A model generated the notes under the pieces. It worked only from the letters and a program-made list of their open reading frames with translations, had not been told where the DNA came from and searched no databases. Made by a program: the position numbers and the translations under genes. This document shows, one piece after another, positions 23,981 to 36,544 of a DNA stretch of 64,000 nt. Origin of the DNA: Corydoras sp. C115 (lineage: Eukaryota > Chordata > Actinopteri > Siluriformes > Callichthyidae); NCBI GenBank assembly GCA_019802505.1, contig JAFMOC010000261.1:812001-876000 (forward strand). Reading direction: 5' to 3'. Position 1 is the first letter of the stretch. Every line of letters starts with the position of its first letter.

Positions 23981-25998
23981 CATTAAGGTTAGAAAATTGA
24001 TTGACATGTCTTTGGGATTTGGGAGGAACCGGGAGCTCCTACAGGAAAACCACCGGATCATATGAAGAACATGCCAACTTTACCCAACCGGAGCCTGGCC
24101 ACCTTTCTGGTGCTGTCTTTATAATACAGTAACCATTTTCCGTTGTTTTAAAGCCAAAATAGCAGAACGGCACTATAGTATTATATGTATTTTGTCTGGA
24201 AATGTTCGTGCTGCCTCTATGCCGCATCCACCCTGCCATCCGCTCACGTGTCACCTGCATTACCAGGAAATTGGAGTGTGGTTATTAGCACAGTTTCTCA
24301 GGGCTACATTTCTAATCCATTGATCCTGCTAGATCTTATTTGGACCCCAGCTTTGTGCAAGATCAGCTGTCCCGCCCGCTGTGTCAATACTTGGCCTGCA
24401 GTAGGGTGTCGTATTGATTTCGCTGTAACCAACTGTTGCGTGGCTACAGGTTGATTCGCTCAAGTTAACATCCAAGATCTGTTTTAACGTCCCCCGAACC
24501 CTTCTCGCAAGTACGTTGGTTCACTTCGTGGTTGAAATCGTTGACTTTTTCCCAATCGTTGTTCTAAGCCACTTAATGGCTTCGGAGGGATCGTCGCGCC
24601 CATGCATCAAGGCGAAGATGGCTTAGGCAGGGAGGGAGCGGAGCAGATGGTGTAATGTACCATGATGCCTCTTCACAATGTAGCATCAGGACGCGACGTA
24701 TGGCATCCTCTGGTCTGTGCGTGCTCGTCCACCGCCTCGCTCTCTGTGTCATTTTAGCGTTGAAGTTGGGAATAGGGTGGAGGAGGGGGGGGCAGCTATT
24801 GAACGCTGGCTGTGCCGTGTGCCACAGCCAGCGCCAGAAACGCTGATTAATGGGCACGTCACAGCAGCAGGACTGAATGAGGCTACGGAATGCAGGCGGT
24901 CCTTGCCGCCAAAAACCTGCTCCCCTCACCATGTGGGCACACTCCCCTCATTATCAAACACTTATCAAAGCTACATGAGAGAGAGAGAGAGCGAGCGAGT
25001 ATCGGTACACATCACCACTTCCTTTCCTCCATAGCACGCCTCTTTGACCGCTGGCTCTTTCTGCGTTTCTTATTTATCCATTTGCCCCACTCTCTTTGCT
25101 TGGTGGGTTTGCTTTCAGCTACCTGTCTATCCACCTCCACTCTCCCTCCCACTTGCATCCTTTCCAGATGTTGCACCGCGGCCCCACGAGGTTCCCAGCG
25201 ATGGGAGATGTATTAATACATCCTATTGATTAGATCAGGACCCCTGACAGTCATTTGCTGCGATACCATCTGGCCGCTGTTCCAACGCCTTCACCCAAAC
25301 AGGACGTGACACCTTATTAATCTCACCGGTGCGCGGCAGACACTTTGCCTTTCGGTGCACAGAAGCTCGACTCTGTCGGCGAGGCAGGCGGACCTGAAGG
25401 GTGCAAGAAATTAAGGTTATTACACAAATTGAGCCATATGGTCCAAATATTTCAGAGCTGAAATTTACTAGGCAATAAAAATTGCTCCTGCCTTCCTAAT
25501 GGTGTAAATTGCAGTTTAACCATTGCTCTAATGATGTCCTTCTGCTGCCTGTAACCACTCTAACATGAAGGACATTGTTTAAAAAATGCACTGGCGAGGA
25601 AAAAAAAAAAAAAAGAAAAAAAAAAAGGGGAAGGGGAGGGGTTGTCGAAACGGCAACAGCATGTTTACAATCTGTTAGTGTATCATTAAGAAGCGAGTAG
25701 AGTGTATAGACATGATGAGCGAGCGCTGGACCATGTCTTTCTTTTAGTAAATGTTCATTCGGGGATCTGAGCGGAATTCAGAGCAGTGCAAACACTCATT
25801 AACTAATGGCACGAATGCCGTACGTTCAATAACATCGAGCAGAGATCTGAGATCTGAGATGGGGTATAGACTCATGAGTGTGAGACACGGATTTATCAGA
25901 CGAAATACAACTACGCAACTAAAGACAGCCCTTTATTTTTGTTCTTGGATTTTGTTCCAGACAATATTCACACATCGAGTGTGAAGGAATTAAAAAAT
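23981..25998. other. Intron, 2 kb of unique sequence
   Basis: The longest transposon-poor stretch. It includes a GC-rich part (24560-24930), a short (GA)n near 24978, and a well-composed block (25395-25560) that looks like vertebrate conserved non-coding DNA. Open frames here lack codon or domain signals. No promoter or RNA gene is supported. Confidence 0.45.
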
Positions 25999-26029
25999 AA
26001 GTGGAAGATAATGGATGAATAAGGGCGGC
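25999..26029 (+). repeat. SINE tail scrap
   Basis: AAAATAAGTGGAAGATAATGG. Confidence 0.6.
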
Positions 26030-26373
26030 ACGGTGGCTTGGTGGTTAGCACGTTCGCCTCTCAGCGCTAGGGATTCCCGGTTCGTATCCCCATCTGGGTG
26101 AAGTTTCCATGTTCTCCCCGTGTCTGCGTGGGTTTCCTCCGGGTTCTCCGGTTTCCTCCCACAGTCCAAAAACATGGATCAAGTCAATTGAATTCTCAAA
26201 AATTGCCCCATATAGAGTGTGTTTGAGTGAGTGAGTGTGTGCCCAGCGATGGATTGGCGCCCTGTCTTGGGTCTATCTGCCCAGCGCCCGGGACGTTCTC
26301 CCCTAGATGGGCATGGGGAACCCCACCGCGACCCTAAAAGAGGATAAAAAGCGGGAGATAATGAATGAATGAA
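26030..26373 (+). repeat. tRNA-derived SINE, reference copy
   Basis: Good example of the family that dominates this window. Head GGCGGCACGGTGGCTTGGTGG with a pol III A-box-like part (TGGCTTGGTGGTTAGCACG). The B box GGTTCGTATCC is GGTTCGAATCC in most copies. Body: TGGAGTTTCCATGTTCTCCC, GGTTTCCTCCCACAGTCC, ATTGCCCCATATAGAGTG, CGCCCTGTCTTGGGTC. End AGGATAAAAAGCGGGAG plus a (GAAT)n tail. It resembles the tRNA-derived SINEs described from catfish and other fishes. Several copies have 11-14-bp target duplications. Confidence 0.95.
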
Positions 26374-26374
26374 C

Positions 26375-26722
26375 GGGGCGGCACGGTGGCTTAGTGGTTA
26401 GCATGTTCTCCTCTCAGCACTCCATCTGGGTGGAGTTTCCATGTTCTCCCCATGTCCACGTGGGTTTCCTCCGGGTTCTCCAGTTTCCTCCCACAGTCCA
26501 AAAACATGGATCAAGTCATTTGAGTTCTCCAAATTGTCCCATATAGAGTCTGTTTGTGTGAGTGAGTGTGTGCCCAGCGATAGATTGGCGCCCTGTCCTG
26601 AGTGTATCTGCCCAGCGTCCGAGACGTTCTCCCCTGGATGGGCATGGGGAACCCCCGCCCCCCCCCCCCCCCCCGCGACCCTAATAGAGGATAAAGCGGG
26701 AGATAATGGATGGATGGATAAT
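26375..26722 (+). repeat. tRNA-derived SINE
   Basis: Lacks 30 bp including the B box (jumps from CTCAGCACT to CCATCTGGG); C-run at 26655-26675. Confidence 0.92.
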
Positions 26723-26765
26723 TGAATGACTGAAAACATCTCAGGACTCAATTTATACACTTAAA

Positions 26766-27060
26766 CTTCCGCTTTATCCTCTACTAGGGTCGCGAGGAGG
26801 GGGGGGTGGTTCCCCATCCAGGAGAGAACGTTTCGGGCGCCAGATACACCCAGGACAGGGCGCCAACTTATCGCTGTGCACACACTCACTCATACAAACA
26901 CACTCTATATGGGGCAATTAGAGCAGCCAATTTACCTTGATTTCCCGTGTTTTTGGAGAAAACTGGAGAACCCGGTTAAAATCCACAGGTAGAACATGGA
27001 ACCTCCATCCAGATCGGGATTCGTACCTGGATCTCCAGCGCTGAGAGGCAAACATGCTAA
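26766..27060 (-). repeat. SINE, diverged, head missing
   Basis: CTTCCGCTTTATCCTCTAC to GCGCTGAGAGGCAAACATGC. Confidence 0.85.
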
Positions 27061-27114
27061 AATGCTTATAAATGTACACTGTGAGTAATGTTAATGTTCC
27101 ATAATGTTAATAAC

Positions 27115-27258
27115 ATCCATCCATACATCTATTATCTTCCACTTTATCCTCTACTAGGGTCGCGGGGGGGTGGGTTCCCCATGCCCATCCAGGGTAGAAC
27201 GTTTCGGGCACTGGGCAGATACACCCAGGACAGGGCGCCAATCTATCGCTGGGCACAG
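27115..27258 (-). repeat. SINE 3' half
   Basis: (CATC)n tail to ATCGCTGGGCACAG. Confidence 0.87.
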
Positions 27259-27698
27259 TTTTATAATACATTAGTTTATTCATTATTTTTAATTAATGCC
27301 TCTCCTCAAGATCCACACAATGTTGTCGTTTTATTGTTATAACGTAGAATGTTTACGCTAATATAAAATGTAATATATTTTCAACCCAGCTATGTAAATG
27401 TGTAAGAAAAATATTTGCTTTGGAAGGAGCGCTGAAGGTTCCCATTTGCTACTTGACCACAGATAGTACCTTCAAACTCGAGTGTGTAAATACCGTTCTT
27501 ACATGTGCGCTTGGAACGGCTTTCAAGTTCTATAGTAGTACCTTTATGATGGTCCTCATTTAAAACGCTCAGGCAAGTGGTGACTGTGTACACTCCACGG
27601 CACTACGCCCTTCAGCTGAGATGGTGGACTTCATCAGACACTGGCCCAGCTCGAAGAACTTTCAAGTGATTTGACCGCTCTCGGGCTGATTGGAGTTT

Positions 27699-30170
27699 TT
27701 CTGAAATGCTCTCCTCGCAAATCACCAACGCATCACCGAGATCTCAGACATGGACACCTCTTTAGTAAAGTCTACTGTTTCATTATTACCCCTGTACAAG
27801 AGGCCAGAGACGTTCCGATGATCAAATAAGGTCTGTTTATCCATGTCTCCATGGTGTTCTACTCGTCGGTGCTCGTGTTAAGACCACACTTAGGATTAAG
27901 AGCTTGGATCGCGAGACAAGGGATCTGTAAGAGGGTCTTCGGTTAATCAGGGGAGCTTGAAAGTCTTGTGATTTTCATTGGGTTAGTTGAGTGTTACTAG
28001 GTCAACGAAGCAGCTTTATACAGAATGGTTAAACATGATAATGAGATAAATAAGGTAAATTAATTAAACTGTGATATTTGGAACTGTCTATATCCAGCAT
28101 GGACATATATTCCCTGTATAATAATGAAAATCTTGTTTTTGACATAAATAGAATTTAAATCGAATTAAATTGAAATTTGAAATGCTCTTCTCACAAGTCC
28201 AGACATGGACACCTCTTTAGTAAAGTCTACTGTTTCATTATTACCCCTGTACAAGAGGCCAGAGACGTTCCAATGATCATATATGTCCCTGTTTACCCAT
28301 GTCTCCATGGTTGCCTTCATGATGTTCTACTCGTCGGTGCTCATGTTAAGACAAGGGATCTGTAAGAGGGTCTATGGTTAATCAGGGGAGCTTGAAAGTC
28401 TTGGGATTTTCATTGGGTTAGTTAAGTGTTACTAGTTACTAGGTCAACTAAGCAGCTTTATACAGAATGGTTCCATCCATCTATTATCTCCTGCTTTATT
28501 CTGTACTAGGGTCGCGCGGGGGGGGGGGGGGGGGGTATGGGTTCCCCATGCCCATCCAGGGGATTACGTTTCGGGCGCTAGGCAGATAGACCCAGGACAG
28601 GGCGCCAATCCATTGCTGGGCACACACTCACTCACACAGACACACTCTATATGGGGCAATTTGGAGAATTCATTTGAACTTGATCCATATCGGAAAACCC
28701 GGAGGAAACCCACGCAGACACCGGGAGAACATGGAAACTCCACCCAGATTGGAATTCGAACTGGGAATCCCTAACGCTGAGAGGCGAACATGCTAACCAC
28801 TAAGCCACCGTGCCGCCCCATACAGAATGGTTAAACATGATAATGGTGATAAATACGGGACTCTAGTATGGACATTTATTAGTATTGATGCTGTAATCAT
28901 GGCGCTATCTTGTCACGGCAAGTCATAATATATTAAAAAATAACCATAAGATTAAAAAAGAATCATTATTTTCAGCTTACAAGTAATTAAATGGCATTAA
29001 TAAAGAAAAAAGAAAGTCATATGGTCCATACAGACAGACAAAAGCTATTTAAATACATTACATTACACAATACATTGGTACAAGTTTTTTGTTTTGTTTT
29101 TTTAATGCACTCCTCACAAATATTTCAGACATGGACACCTCTTTAGTAAAGTCTACTGTTTCATTATTACCCCTGTACAAGAGGCCAGAGACGTTCCAAT
29201 GATCATATATGTCCCTGTTTATCCAAAGGTCAACTAAGAAGTTTTATACAGGATGGAGTAACATATGGGAAAAATATGGGAATCTAGTATGGACATTTAT
29301 TGGTATTGATGCTGTAATCATGGTGCTAACTTGTCACGGCAGGTCATAATATATTAAAAAATACCAATAAGAACCAAAAAAATCATTATTTTCAGCATAC
29401 AAGTAATTAAATATCATTAATGAAGAAAAATATTTCAGACATGGACACCTCTTTAGTAAAGTCTACTGTTTCATTATTACCCCTGTACAAGAGGCCAGAG
29501 ACGTTCCGATGATCATATATGTCCCTGTTTATCCATGTCTCCATGGTTGCCTTCATGATGTTCTACTCGCCGGTGCTCATGTTAAGGCCGCACTTAGGAT
29601 TAAGAGGTTGGATCGCGAGACAAGGGATCTGTAAGAGGGCCTATAGTTAACCAGGGGAGCTTGAAAGTCTTGTGTCATTGGGTTAGTTAAGTGTTACTAG
29701 GTCAACTAAGCAGTTTTATACAGGATGGAGTAACATGACATTGGGAAAAAATATGGGAATCTAGTATGGACATTTATTGGTATTGATGCTGTAATCATGG
29801 TGACATCATCACTTGTCACACCAGGTCATAATATAAAAAAAATATCCATAAGAACCAAAAAAATCATTATTTTCAGCTTACAAGTAATTAAATATCAATA
29901 ATAAAATAAAAATATTTAAGACATAGGCACCTTTTTAGTAAAGTCTACTGTTTCATTATTACCCATGTACAGTGTTACTAGGTCAACTAAGCAGCTTTAT
30001 ACAGAATGGTTAAACATGATAATGGGGATAAATATGGGAATCTAGTATGGACATTTATTGGTATTGATTCTGTAATCACGGTGCTAACTTGTCACGCCAG
30101 GTCATAATATATTAAAAATACCCATAAGAACCAAAAAAAAAAAAATTTTAAAATACATTTTAACCTTATT
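27699..30170 (+). repeat. Tandem array of a 0.3-0.7-kb unit (family C)
   Basis: About five direct units start at 27699, 28178, 29103, 29431 and 29911. Shared landmarks: CAGACATGGACACCTCTTTAG, TACAAGAGGCCAGAGACGTTCC, TTGAAAGTCTTG, GTCAACTAAGCAGCTTTATAC, CTAGTATGGACATTTATTGG. Units differ by internal deletions. A decayed piece is at 31000-31090. No coding frame. One unit is split by a SINE. Confidence 0.88.
28473..28819 (-). repeat. tRNA-derived SINE with clear target duplication
   Basis: Flanked by ATACAGAATGGTT at 28460-28472 and 28820-28832 (13 bp), the uninterrupted sequence being present in neighbouring array units. G-run at 28517-28534. Confidence 0.96.
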
Positions 30171-30195
30171 TTAAGAGCTTAGAAATAATCAACCA

Positions 30196-30460
30196 AACTG
30201 GGTGGAGTTTCCATGTTCTCCCCAGTTTTCTCTGGGTTCTCTGGTTTCCTGCCACAGTCCAAAAACATGGGTCAAGGTCAATTGAATTCTCCAAATTGCC
30301 CCATATAGAGTGTGTTTGTGTCTGCATGACCAGTGATAGATTGGTGCCCTGTCCTGGGTGTATCTGCCCAGTGCCTGAAACGTTCTTCCCTGGATGGACT
30401 CCCCCACCCCCACCATGAGAATAAAGTGGAAGATAATGGATGGATAATGGATGGATGGAT
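30196..30460 (+). repeat. SINE, head missing
   Basis: Starts AACTGGGTGGAGTTTCC, ends in (GGAT)n. Confidence 0.88.
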
Positions 30461-30544
30461 AAACACTTAAATAGATTTTATTCTAATTTTAAGAAAAATT
30501 ACCATATTTTATTATTATTATTAATTTATCTATTTATTCATTTA

Positions 30545-30888
30545 TTTATTATCTTCCGCTTTATCCTATATTAGGGTCGCGGGGGGGTTCCCCATGTCCA
30601 TCCAGGGGAGAACGTTTCAGGTGCTGGGCAGATAGACCCAGGACAGGGCACCAATCTATCGCTGGGCACACACACAGACACGCACACAAACACACTCTAC
30701 ATGGGGCAATTTGGAGAACTCAATAGACTTGATCCATGTTTTTGGACTGTGGGAGGAAACCGGAGAACCCGGAGGAAACCCACGCGGACACGGGGAGAAC
30801 ATGGAAACTCCACCCAGATGGGCATTCGAACCGGGAATCCCTAGCGCTGAGAGGCGAAAGTGCTAACCACTAAGCCACCGTGCTGCCC
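30545..30888 (-). repeat. tRNA-derived SINE, full length
   Basis: (ATTT)n sequence on both sides (TTATTTATTTATT) looks like the target. Confidence 0.92.
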
Positions 30889-31740
30889 CTTATTTATTTA
30901 TTTATTTATTTATTTTATACATATTATATTTTAATTCATATAAATTTTTTTTTTTTTCTTGATTTTCTATTTTTCTTATTTTTTTAAATAGATTTTTTTC
31001 GCAGTGTTGGCATTGATTGTCTAATCACTGTAGTAACGTGAAACGCTGGGTCATAATATATTGAAAATACCTATAAGGATCAAAAATTATATAGCATTAA
31101 TGACATTTATTTTAAAAAAAAGCCTTTTGTTTCATAGCAAAAAAGCTATTTACCAACCATGCACTGGTTTTTAAAACACTGTATAAATTAATACAATGAC
31201 ATACTTTCAATACAGTATTACAGTTTACATTGTAATGAATCTGCGTTTTGTCTATTTAAACTAGATATATCTAGAATTATTAACTGTTTTACTAACTGAA
31301 TTCATAGGAAAAGTAAATCAATTAAAATCTGGCAGACCTTAGGTTTAATAGTATGCCCCATAAGCTAATTATATAAGTGGTGTTTAAATAAAAGCTAGGT
31401 CAGGCTGAAGTCAGCAGCGGTAAGAAAGGGGCCAGCTTGTCTTACTATATGCAGATGAAGCAGACCCATACCTTTGAAGGGTCAGGAATCTCTGCGTTTG
31501 GCTAATTAGCATAATTGCCGTGACGAATACACATGGTTATTCTTAATTAAAATCATCCCTGGGCCCGGTCGACCCCCAGCGCTGTCACGGAAAATAACTT
31601 GCAGGCAGGCCGTAGACAAGACAAGAGAGACCTGCGTTAAGGTGAAAATGAGAAAAAAAATCAAATAAAAGCATCAACGAAAAAAAAAGGCTGTTTCAGG
31701 GAAATAATGCAAATTGCATAACTCCATGAGTTCTGATTTC
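30889..31740. other. Intron, no gene seen
   Basis: AT-rich with T-runs; a decayed family C piece at 31000-31090; 31380-31680 is unique and better balanced. Confidence 0.45.
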
Positions 31741-31794
31741 CCCTCTTGAAATATATTATATATATTATATATATATATATCTATATATATATAC

Positions 31795-31834
<40 letters not shown>

Positions 31835-32175
31835 GTGGCACGGTGGCTTAGTGGTTAGCACGCCTCTCAGCGCTAGGGATACCCGGTTCGAATCCCCATC
31901 TGGGTGGGGTTTCAATGTTCTCCCCGTGTCAGCGTGGGTTTCCTCTGGGTTCTCCGGTTTCCTCCCACAGTCCAATAACATGGATCAAGTCAATTGAGTT
32001 CTCCAAATTGCCCCAATATAGAGTGTGTCTGTGTGAGTGAGTGTGTGCCCAGCGACGGATTGGCGCCCTGTCCTGGGTGTATCTGCCCAGCGCCCGAGAC
32101 GTTCTCCCCTGTATGGACATAGGGAACCCCACCGCGGCCCTAATAGAGGATAAAAAGCGGGAGATAATGAATGAA

Positions 32176-32262
<87 letters not shown>
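31741..32262 (+). repeat. SINE inserted in an (AT)n microsatellite
   Basis: (AT)n 31741-31831, plus SINE 31832-32180, (AT)n 32180-32262. Confidence 0.95.
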
Positions 32263-32266
<4 letters not shown>

Positions 32267-32419
32267 GCACATGGTTTTAAGGGGATCAAATACTTATTTC
32301 CCTCCATGAAATGCAAATTACTTTTTATTTAAATATTATTTATATTTCTTGACCTTTTAATATTCCATCTCTTACTGTTAAGCTACCATAAAAGTCATCA
32401 AACACAAGTAGATTTCCTC
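32263..32419. other. Intron, AT-rich
   Basis: No feature recognised. Confidence 0.4.
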
Positions 32420-32440
32420 TACCGTATATATATATATATA

Positions 32441-32492
<52 letters not shown>

Positions 32493-32736
32493 AAAAATCT
32501 TTAAAACAAATCGCGTTTTTGACTTGAATAGATTTTGTATCTATTCTTGAATCTTCAATTACAATGACCTTTTACAAATTAATAAATTTACTCACTATAT
32601 TGGCAGATCATTTTATTTGTTTCATGTACATTTTTGCTTGATTTGTGTTTATTTTTCTCATGTTTGGACATTATTCCGATATATTTATTATGTTTGATAA
32701 AAGATTTGGAATATGTGTCTGCTTATATGTACTTTT

Positions 32737-32826
<90 letters not shown>

Positions 32827-33090
32827 TAGACAACATTTTTCCCTGGGTGTAAATGGGGTACCCTCCCGCGACCCTAGTAGAGGATTAAGAGGAGGATAAT
32901 GGGTCTAAAAAAGAGTAACAAATCTCGTTTTTGACTTGAATACATTTCAGTCAGATGAAAAATGAAAAATCTAGTTTTTAGAAACTTTTTCCCATTCTCA
33001 TTATACTCACTATATTGGCAGATCATTTTATTTGTTTCATGTACATTTTATCTCGATTTGTGTTTGTTTTTCTTATTTTTTTGACATTAG
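32420..33090. repeat. (AT)n tracts, SINE tail scrap and local duplication
   Basis: (AT)n at 32420-32489 and 32739-32821; SINE scrap 32840-32905. The block ACTCACTATATTGGCAGATC...TTCATGTACATTTT occurs at 32590-32670 and again at 33005-33090. Confidence 0.8.
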
Positions 33091-34198
33091 CAACTTACAT
33101 TGTGTCTCCTTATGTTATTCCTTCTTATTTGTACATTATTACATATATTTGCTACATATTGCTCTTCATTCATTTAATCAAAGTTCCAGTAAATTCTCAT
33201 ATAATTCGATTGGTTTTTTGCTCCGTCCCAAAGGAAACTTGTCTGATTCTCTTAATCAAAACTTAAACGCTACCCACTTTAGGGATCTGCATGTTTAACA
33301 TTTATTTAAAAATCTATAAGCAAAATCAATCGCCTTAGTTACTTTTTAATGACCGTCTTGAGTGTCTTGGTTTCATGAGCATGTGGGCTTGTTAATATTG
33401 CGCCAGCCCTTTTTGGAAAAGTGTTTGATAGCATTGCCATCTAGGGGCTGGATATAAGTCTCAGTACCGAAATAAAGGGGAATGAAGCAGCTGTTGCTAT
33501 TGACAGTGTGCATATGTTTGCCAGGTTTATAGTCCAATCGTGTTCCATATTTCACCATGGTAAAAAGAAAGTCTTTAAATGGCCCACTGCCTCTGGGTGT
33601 CATGATAGGCGGTTGTAAAAATCTGTCAGCAGCGTTAGCAATAGAGAGACAAGAAGGTGGGTCCCGGGATGTTGGCTTCAAACCTTCTGCTGATGCTATA
33701 TTGGCTTTTTTTTGCATTTTGTTATGGGAACAATTAATCAAGTTAAATGGGGAAGAGACTATTTGCTAAAGGGGTTTTGTATCGGGAGTAAATTCTGCCA
33801 GCTGTGCTCTCTGGATCCAGTTTACCGTTTTTTTCAGTGGTTCTCACATTTTTATTAGCACCATGTTCACTTTTTGGCATAAAAAGCACTCCAATCACCA
33901 AAATACTTCATAGCTGACTCATGTTGGTATAACCTACAGCATTAGCTCTCTTTTTTCCCACACAACATGCTTTGTCATTTAATTTGCAAAACACTAACAA
34001 CTGGGTGCATTACAAAGTACAATGTGCATTACAAAGTACACGCTAAAAAACAAGCATGCAAAATAAAATCGAGGCGCAACTGAATTATTGGGTTTTTAAT
34101 ATAAACTAAAATAAAGTACGAGTTCTAAAAATAAACAGGCACGTCTATATGTATGTATGTCTACATTTAGGAGTTAAAACTCAGTTTGCGGTAAAATT
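33091..34198. other. Intron, unique AT-rich stretch
   Basis: No exon-like frame with usherin similarity and no known repeat. A 17-bp direct repeat GTGCATTACAAAGTACA at 34003 and 34024. Confidence 0.45.
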
Positions 34199-34212
34199 AG
34201 TTTGAGGATTAT

Positions 34213-34562
34213 TCATTCATTCATCCATTATCGTCCACTTTATCCTCTATTAGGGTCGCGGTGGGGTTCCCCATGCCCATCCAGGGGAGAACGTCTCGGG
34301 CGCTGGGCAGATACACCCAGGACAGGGCGCCAATCTATCGCTGGGCACACACTCACTCACACAGACACACTCTATATGGGGCAATTTTGATAATTCAATT
34401 GACTTGATCCATGTTTTTGGACTGTGGGAGGAAACCGGAGAACCCGGAGGAAACCCACGCAGACACGGGGAGAACATGAAAACTCCACCCAGATAGGGAT
34501 TCGAACCGGGAATCCCTAGCGCTGAGAGGCGAACGTGCTAACCACTAAGCCACCGTATCGCC
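34213..34562 (-). repeat. tRNA-derived SINE with target duplication
   Basis: AGTTTGAGGATTAT at 34199-34212 and 34563-34576 (14 bp). Confidence 0.95.
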
Positions 34563-34604
34563 AGTTTGAGGATTATGTCAAATCAAAAAAAAAATTATGT
34601 CAAA

Positions 34605-34845
34605 TCCGGGTTCTCCTGTTTCCTCCCACAGTCCAAAAACATGGATCAAGTCAATTGAGTTCTCCAAATTGCCCCATATAGAGTGTGTCTGTGTGAGTGA
34701 GTGAATGTGTGCCCAGCAATAGATTGGCGCCCTGTCCTGGGTCTATCTGCCTAGCGCCCGAAACGTTCTACCCTGGATGGGCAAGGGGGACCCCCCCCAC
34801 GACCCTAGTAGAGGATAAAGCGGAAGATAATGGATGGATGGATGA
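34605..34845 (+). repeat. SINE, 5' third missing
   Basis: TCCGGGTTCTCCTGTTTCC to (GGAT)n. Confidence 0.88.
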
Positions 34846-35386
34846 AAGCATGTTCAATTTCACTAAACTTTCATTGCAGAATGTCTGTTATTGCATTGCA
34901 TTAGGCTGAATTTCAGGGAATTTACCTTTGAATTCAGTTTTTACCTATTGTTTCACCTGTGAGGCAGAGGGGGTGTATGGGCTGTAGGTGGTTATGCATA
35001 TGAATAGCTGCCTGATGACCCCTTAAGGGTTCGAAAAAAGGGGGGCTGAGTCCTCAGAATTTCAAGGGTCCTGGAAGACCAGTGTTAACTTGTGTATCCA
35101 CAAATATTTCGTTTATAAAAAACGTTTGCTGGATTGGTTTGCACCAATCGCAATAAATCACAACAATTCATTCGTCCTGTATATTACTGTCTTGCTGTTT
35201 TGTAAACCTAGAATTACGTATTTATTACGTAATGTTAAACAACATACATAAAGGAAACCACTTACAAAAACAATCGTATTCTTTAGAACATTTACTGTAT
35301 TTTGAAATCTCCAGAGTACATTGTATTTGCGTGAAGAATTAAAGAATAAAAATTCAAATCAATTGCAAATCAAATAATTGCTTTGA
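34846..35386. other. Intron, unique stretch
   Basis: Nothing recognised. Confidence 0.4.
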
Positions 35387-35665
35387 GCTTGTGGCATGGT
35401 TCCTTATGCCCATCCAGGGGAGAACGTTTCGGGCGCTGGACAGATACACCCAGGACAATCTATCACTCAGCACACACTCACTCACACAGACAGACGCACA
35501 CACACTATATGGGGCAATTTGGAGAATTCAATTGACCTTGATCCATATTTTTGGACTGTGGGAGGAAACCGAAGAACCCGGAGGACACCCACATGGACAC
35601 GGGGAGCACATGGAGACTCCACCCAGATTTGGATTCGAATCGGGATCCCTAGTGCTGAATGTGAA
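35387..35665 (-). repeat. SINE, tail missing and B box diverged
   Basis: Begins GGTTCCTTATGCCCATCC; ends at GATCCCTAGTGCTGA. Confidence 0.87.
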
Positions 35666-35700
35666 TGGTTAAAATATATAATTTATAATGTTTTTGGCAG

Positions 35701-36029
35701 GCGGCACGGTGGCTTAGTGGTTAGCATGTTCTCCTCTCAGCAATAGGGATTCCCGGTTCGAATCCCCATCTGGGTGGAATTTCCATGTTCTCCCAGTGTC
35801 TGCGTGGGTTTCCTCCGGGTTCTCCGGTTTCCTCCCACAGTCCAAAAACATCAAGTGAAGTGAATGCTCAAAATTGCCCCATATAGAGTGTGTTTGAGTG
35901 TGTAAGTGTGTGCCCAGCGATGGATTGGCGCCCTGTCCTGGGTGTATCTGCCCAGCGCCCGAGATGTTCTCCACTGGATGGGCATGGGGAACCCCACCGC
36001 GACCCTAATAGAGGATAAAGCGGGAGATG
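35701..36029 (+). repeat. tRNA-derived SINE abutting MITE D
   Basis: Complete from GCGGCACGGTGGC to AAAGCGGGAGA; no GAAT tail, joined directly to the MITE. Confidence 0.92.
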
Positions 36030-36178
36030 TGTTTGGCATGTTTTGATAACACTTTATGAGTGTGTGGTTATGTACATCTATGGACATTAACAAAGGCTTT
36101 TGTCAAGCATCATAAAGCATTATAAATACTTTATAAAGCTTTATAAATGTGTTAATAATGCATTACGAATACAAATGT
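36030..36178. mobile_element. MITE family D, right half
   Basis: TAACACTTTATGAGTGTGG to AATGCATTACGAATAC. Confidence 0.75.
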
Positions 36179-36385
36179 TTTTTTTTATGCATTCATAAAT
36201 TAATCCTTGTTTTTTATTATCGAGTTTTATATCCAATGTGGAAAAGTAATAAAACACTCAAGGTCGTGCATTATTATGAACAAATCAAAGGAAAGGAAAG
36301 AGAAAAATAACACCTCTTGCCTCTGATTTCTTTACAATAATGCACGCCCTCTCATACCTTATTGCTTTTATTCTATTATTTCACA
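36179..36385. mobile_element. Hairpin MITE, family H
   Basis: Arms AAAAGTAATAAAACACTCAAGG...GTGCATTATTATGAA and, inverted, TACAATAATGCACGCCCTC...TTATTGCTTTTATTC, with a short purine loop. Related to 38820-39010 and 57700-57835. Confidence 0.7.
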
Positions 36386-36544
36386 TATATATATACTGTA
36401 TTTTCATCTCATTTTCTTCTTTAAAATTTTTATTTAAATTATAACTTTAAAACAACAGGGTAATCGGAGTCCGTGACCCATAATTTCGTTCTTGTCTCAT
36501 GTACCACATGTGATATTAATGATAATAAAATTTTCTTGAATCTT

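Noticed and set aside
24573..24932. 119-codon minus-strand frame in a GC-rich intron stretch
   Set aside because: No domain, no splice or promoter context, and frames are open on both strands because of base composition only.
26030..26110. Possible tRNA genes at SINE heads (A- and B-box-like sequence)
   Set aside because: The heads continue into the SINE body, lack a cloverleaf 3' half and acceptor stem, and recur dozens of times. They are tRNA-derived promoters, not tRNA genes.
27699..30170. CRISPR-like repeat array
   Set aside because: Units are hundreds of bases long and irregular, in a vertebrate intron; no short spaced repeats.
33373..33769. Opposite-strand 122- and 70-codon frames as a nested gene
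   Set aside because: No recognisable domain, no splice structure, and mutually overlapping frames in AT-rich intron.
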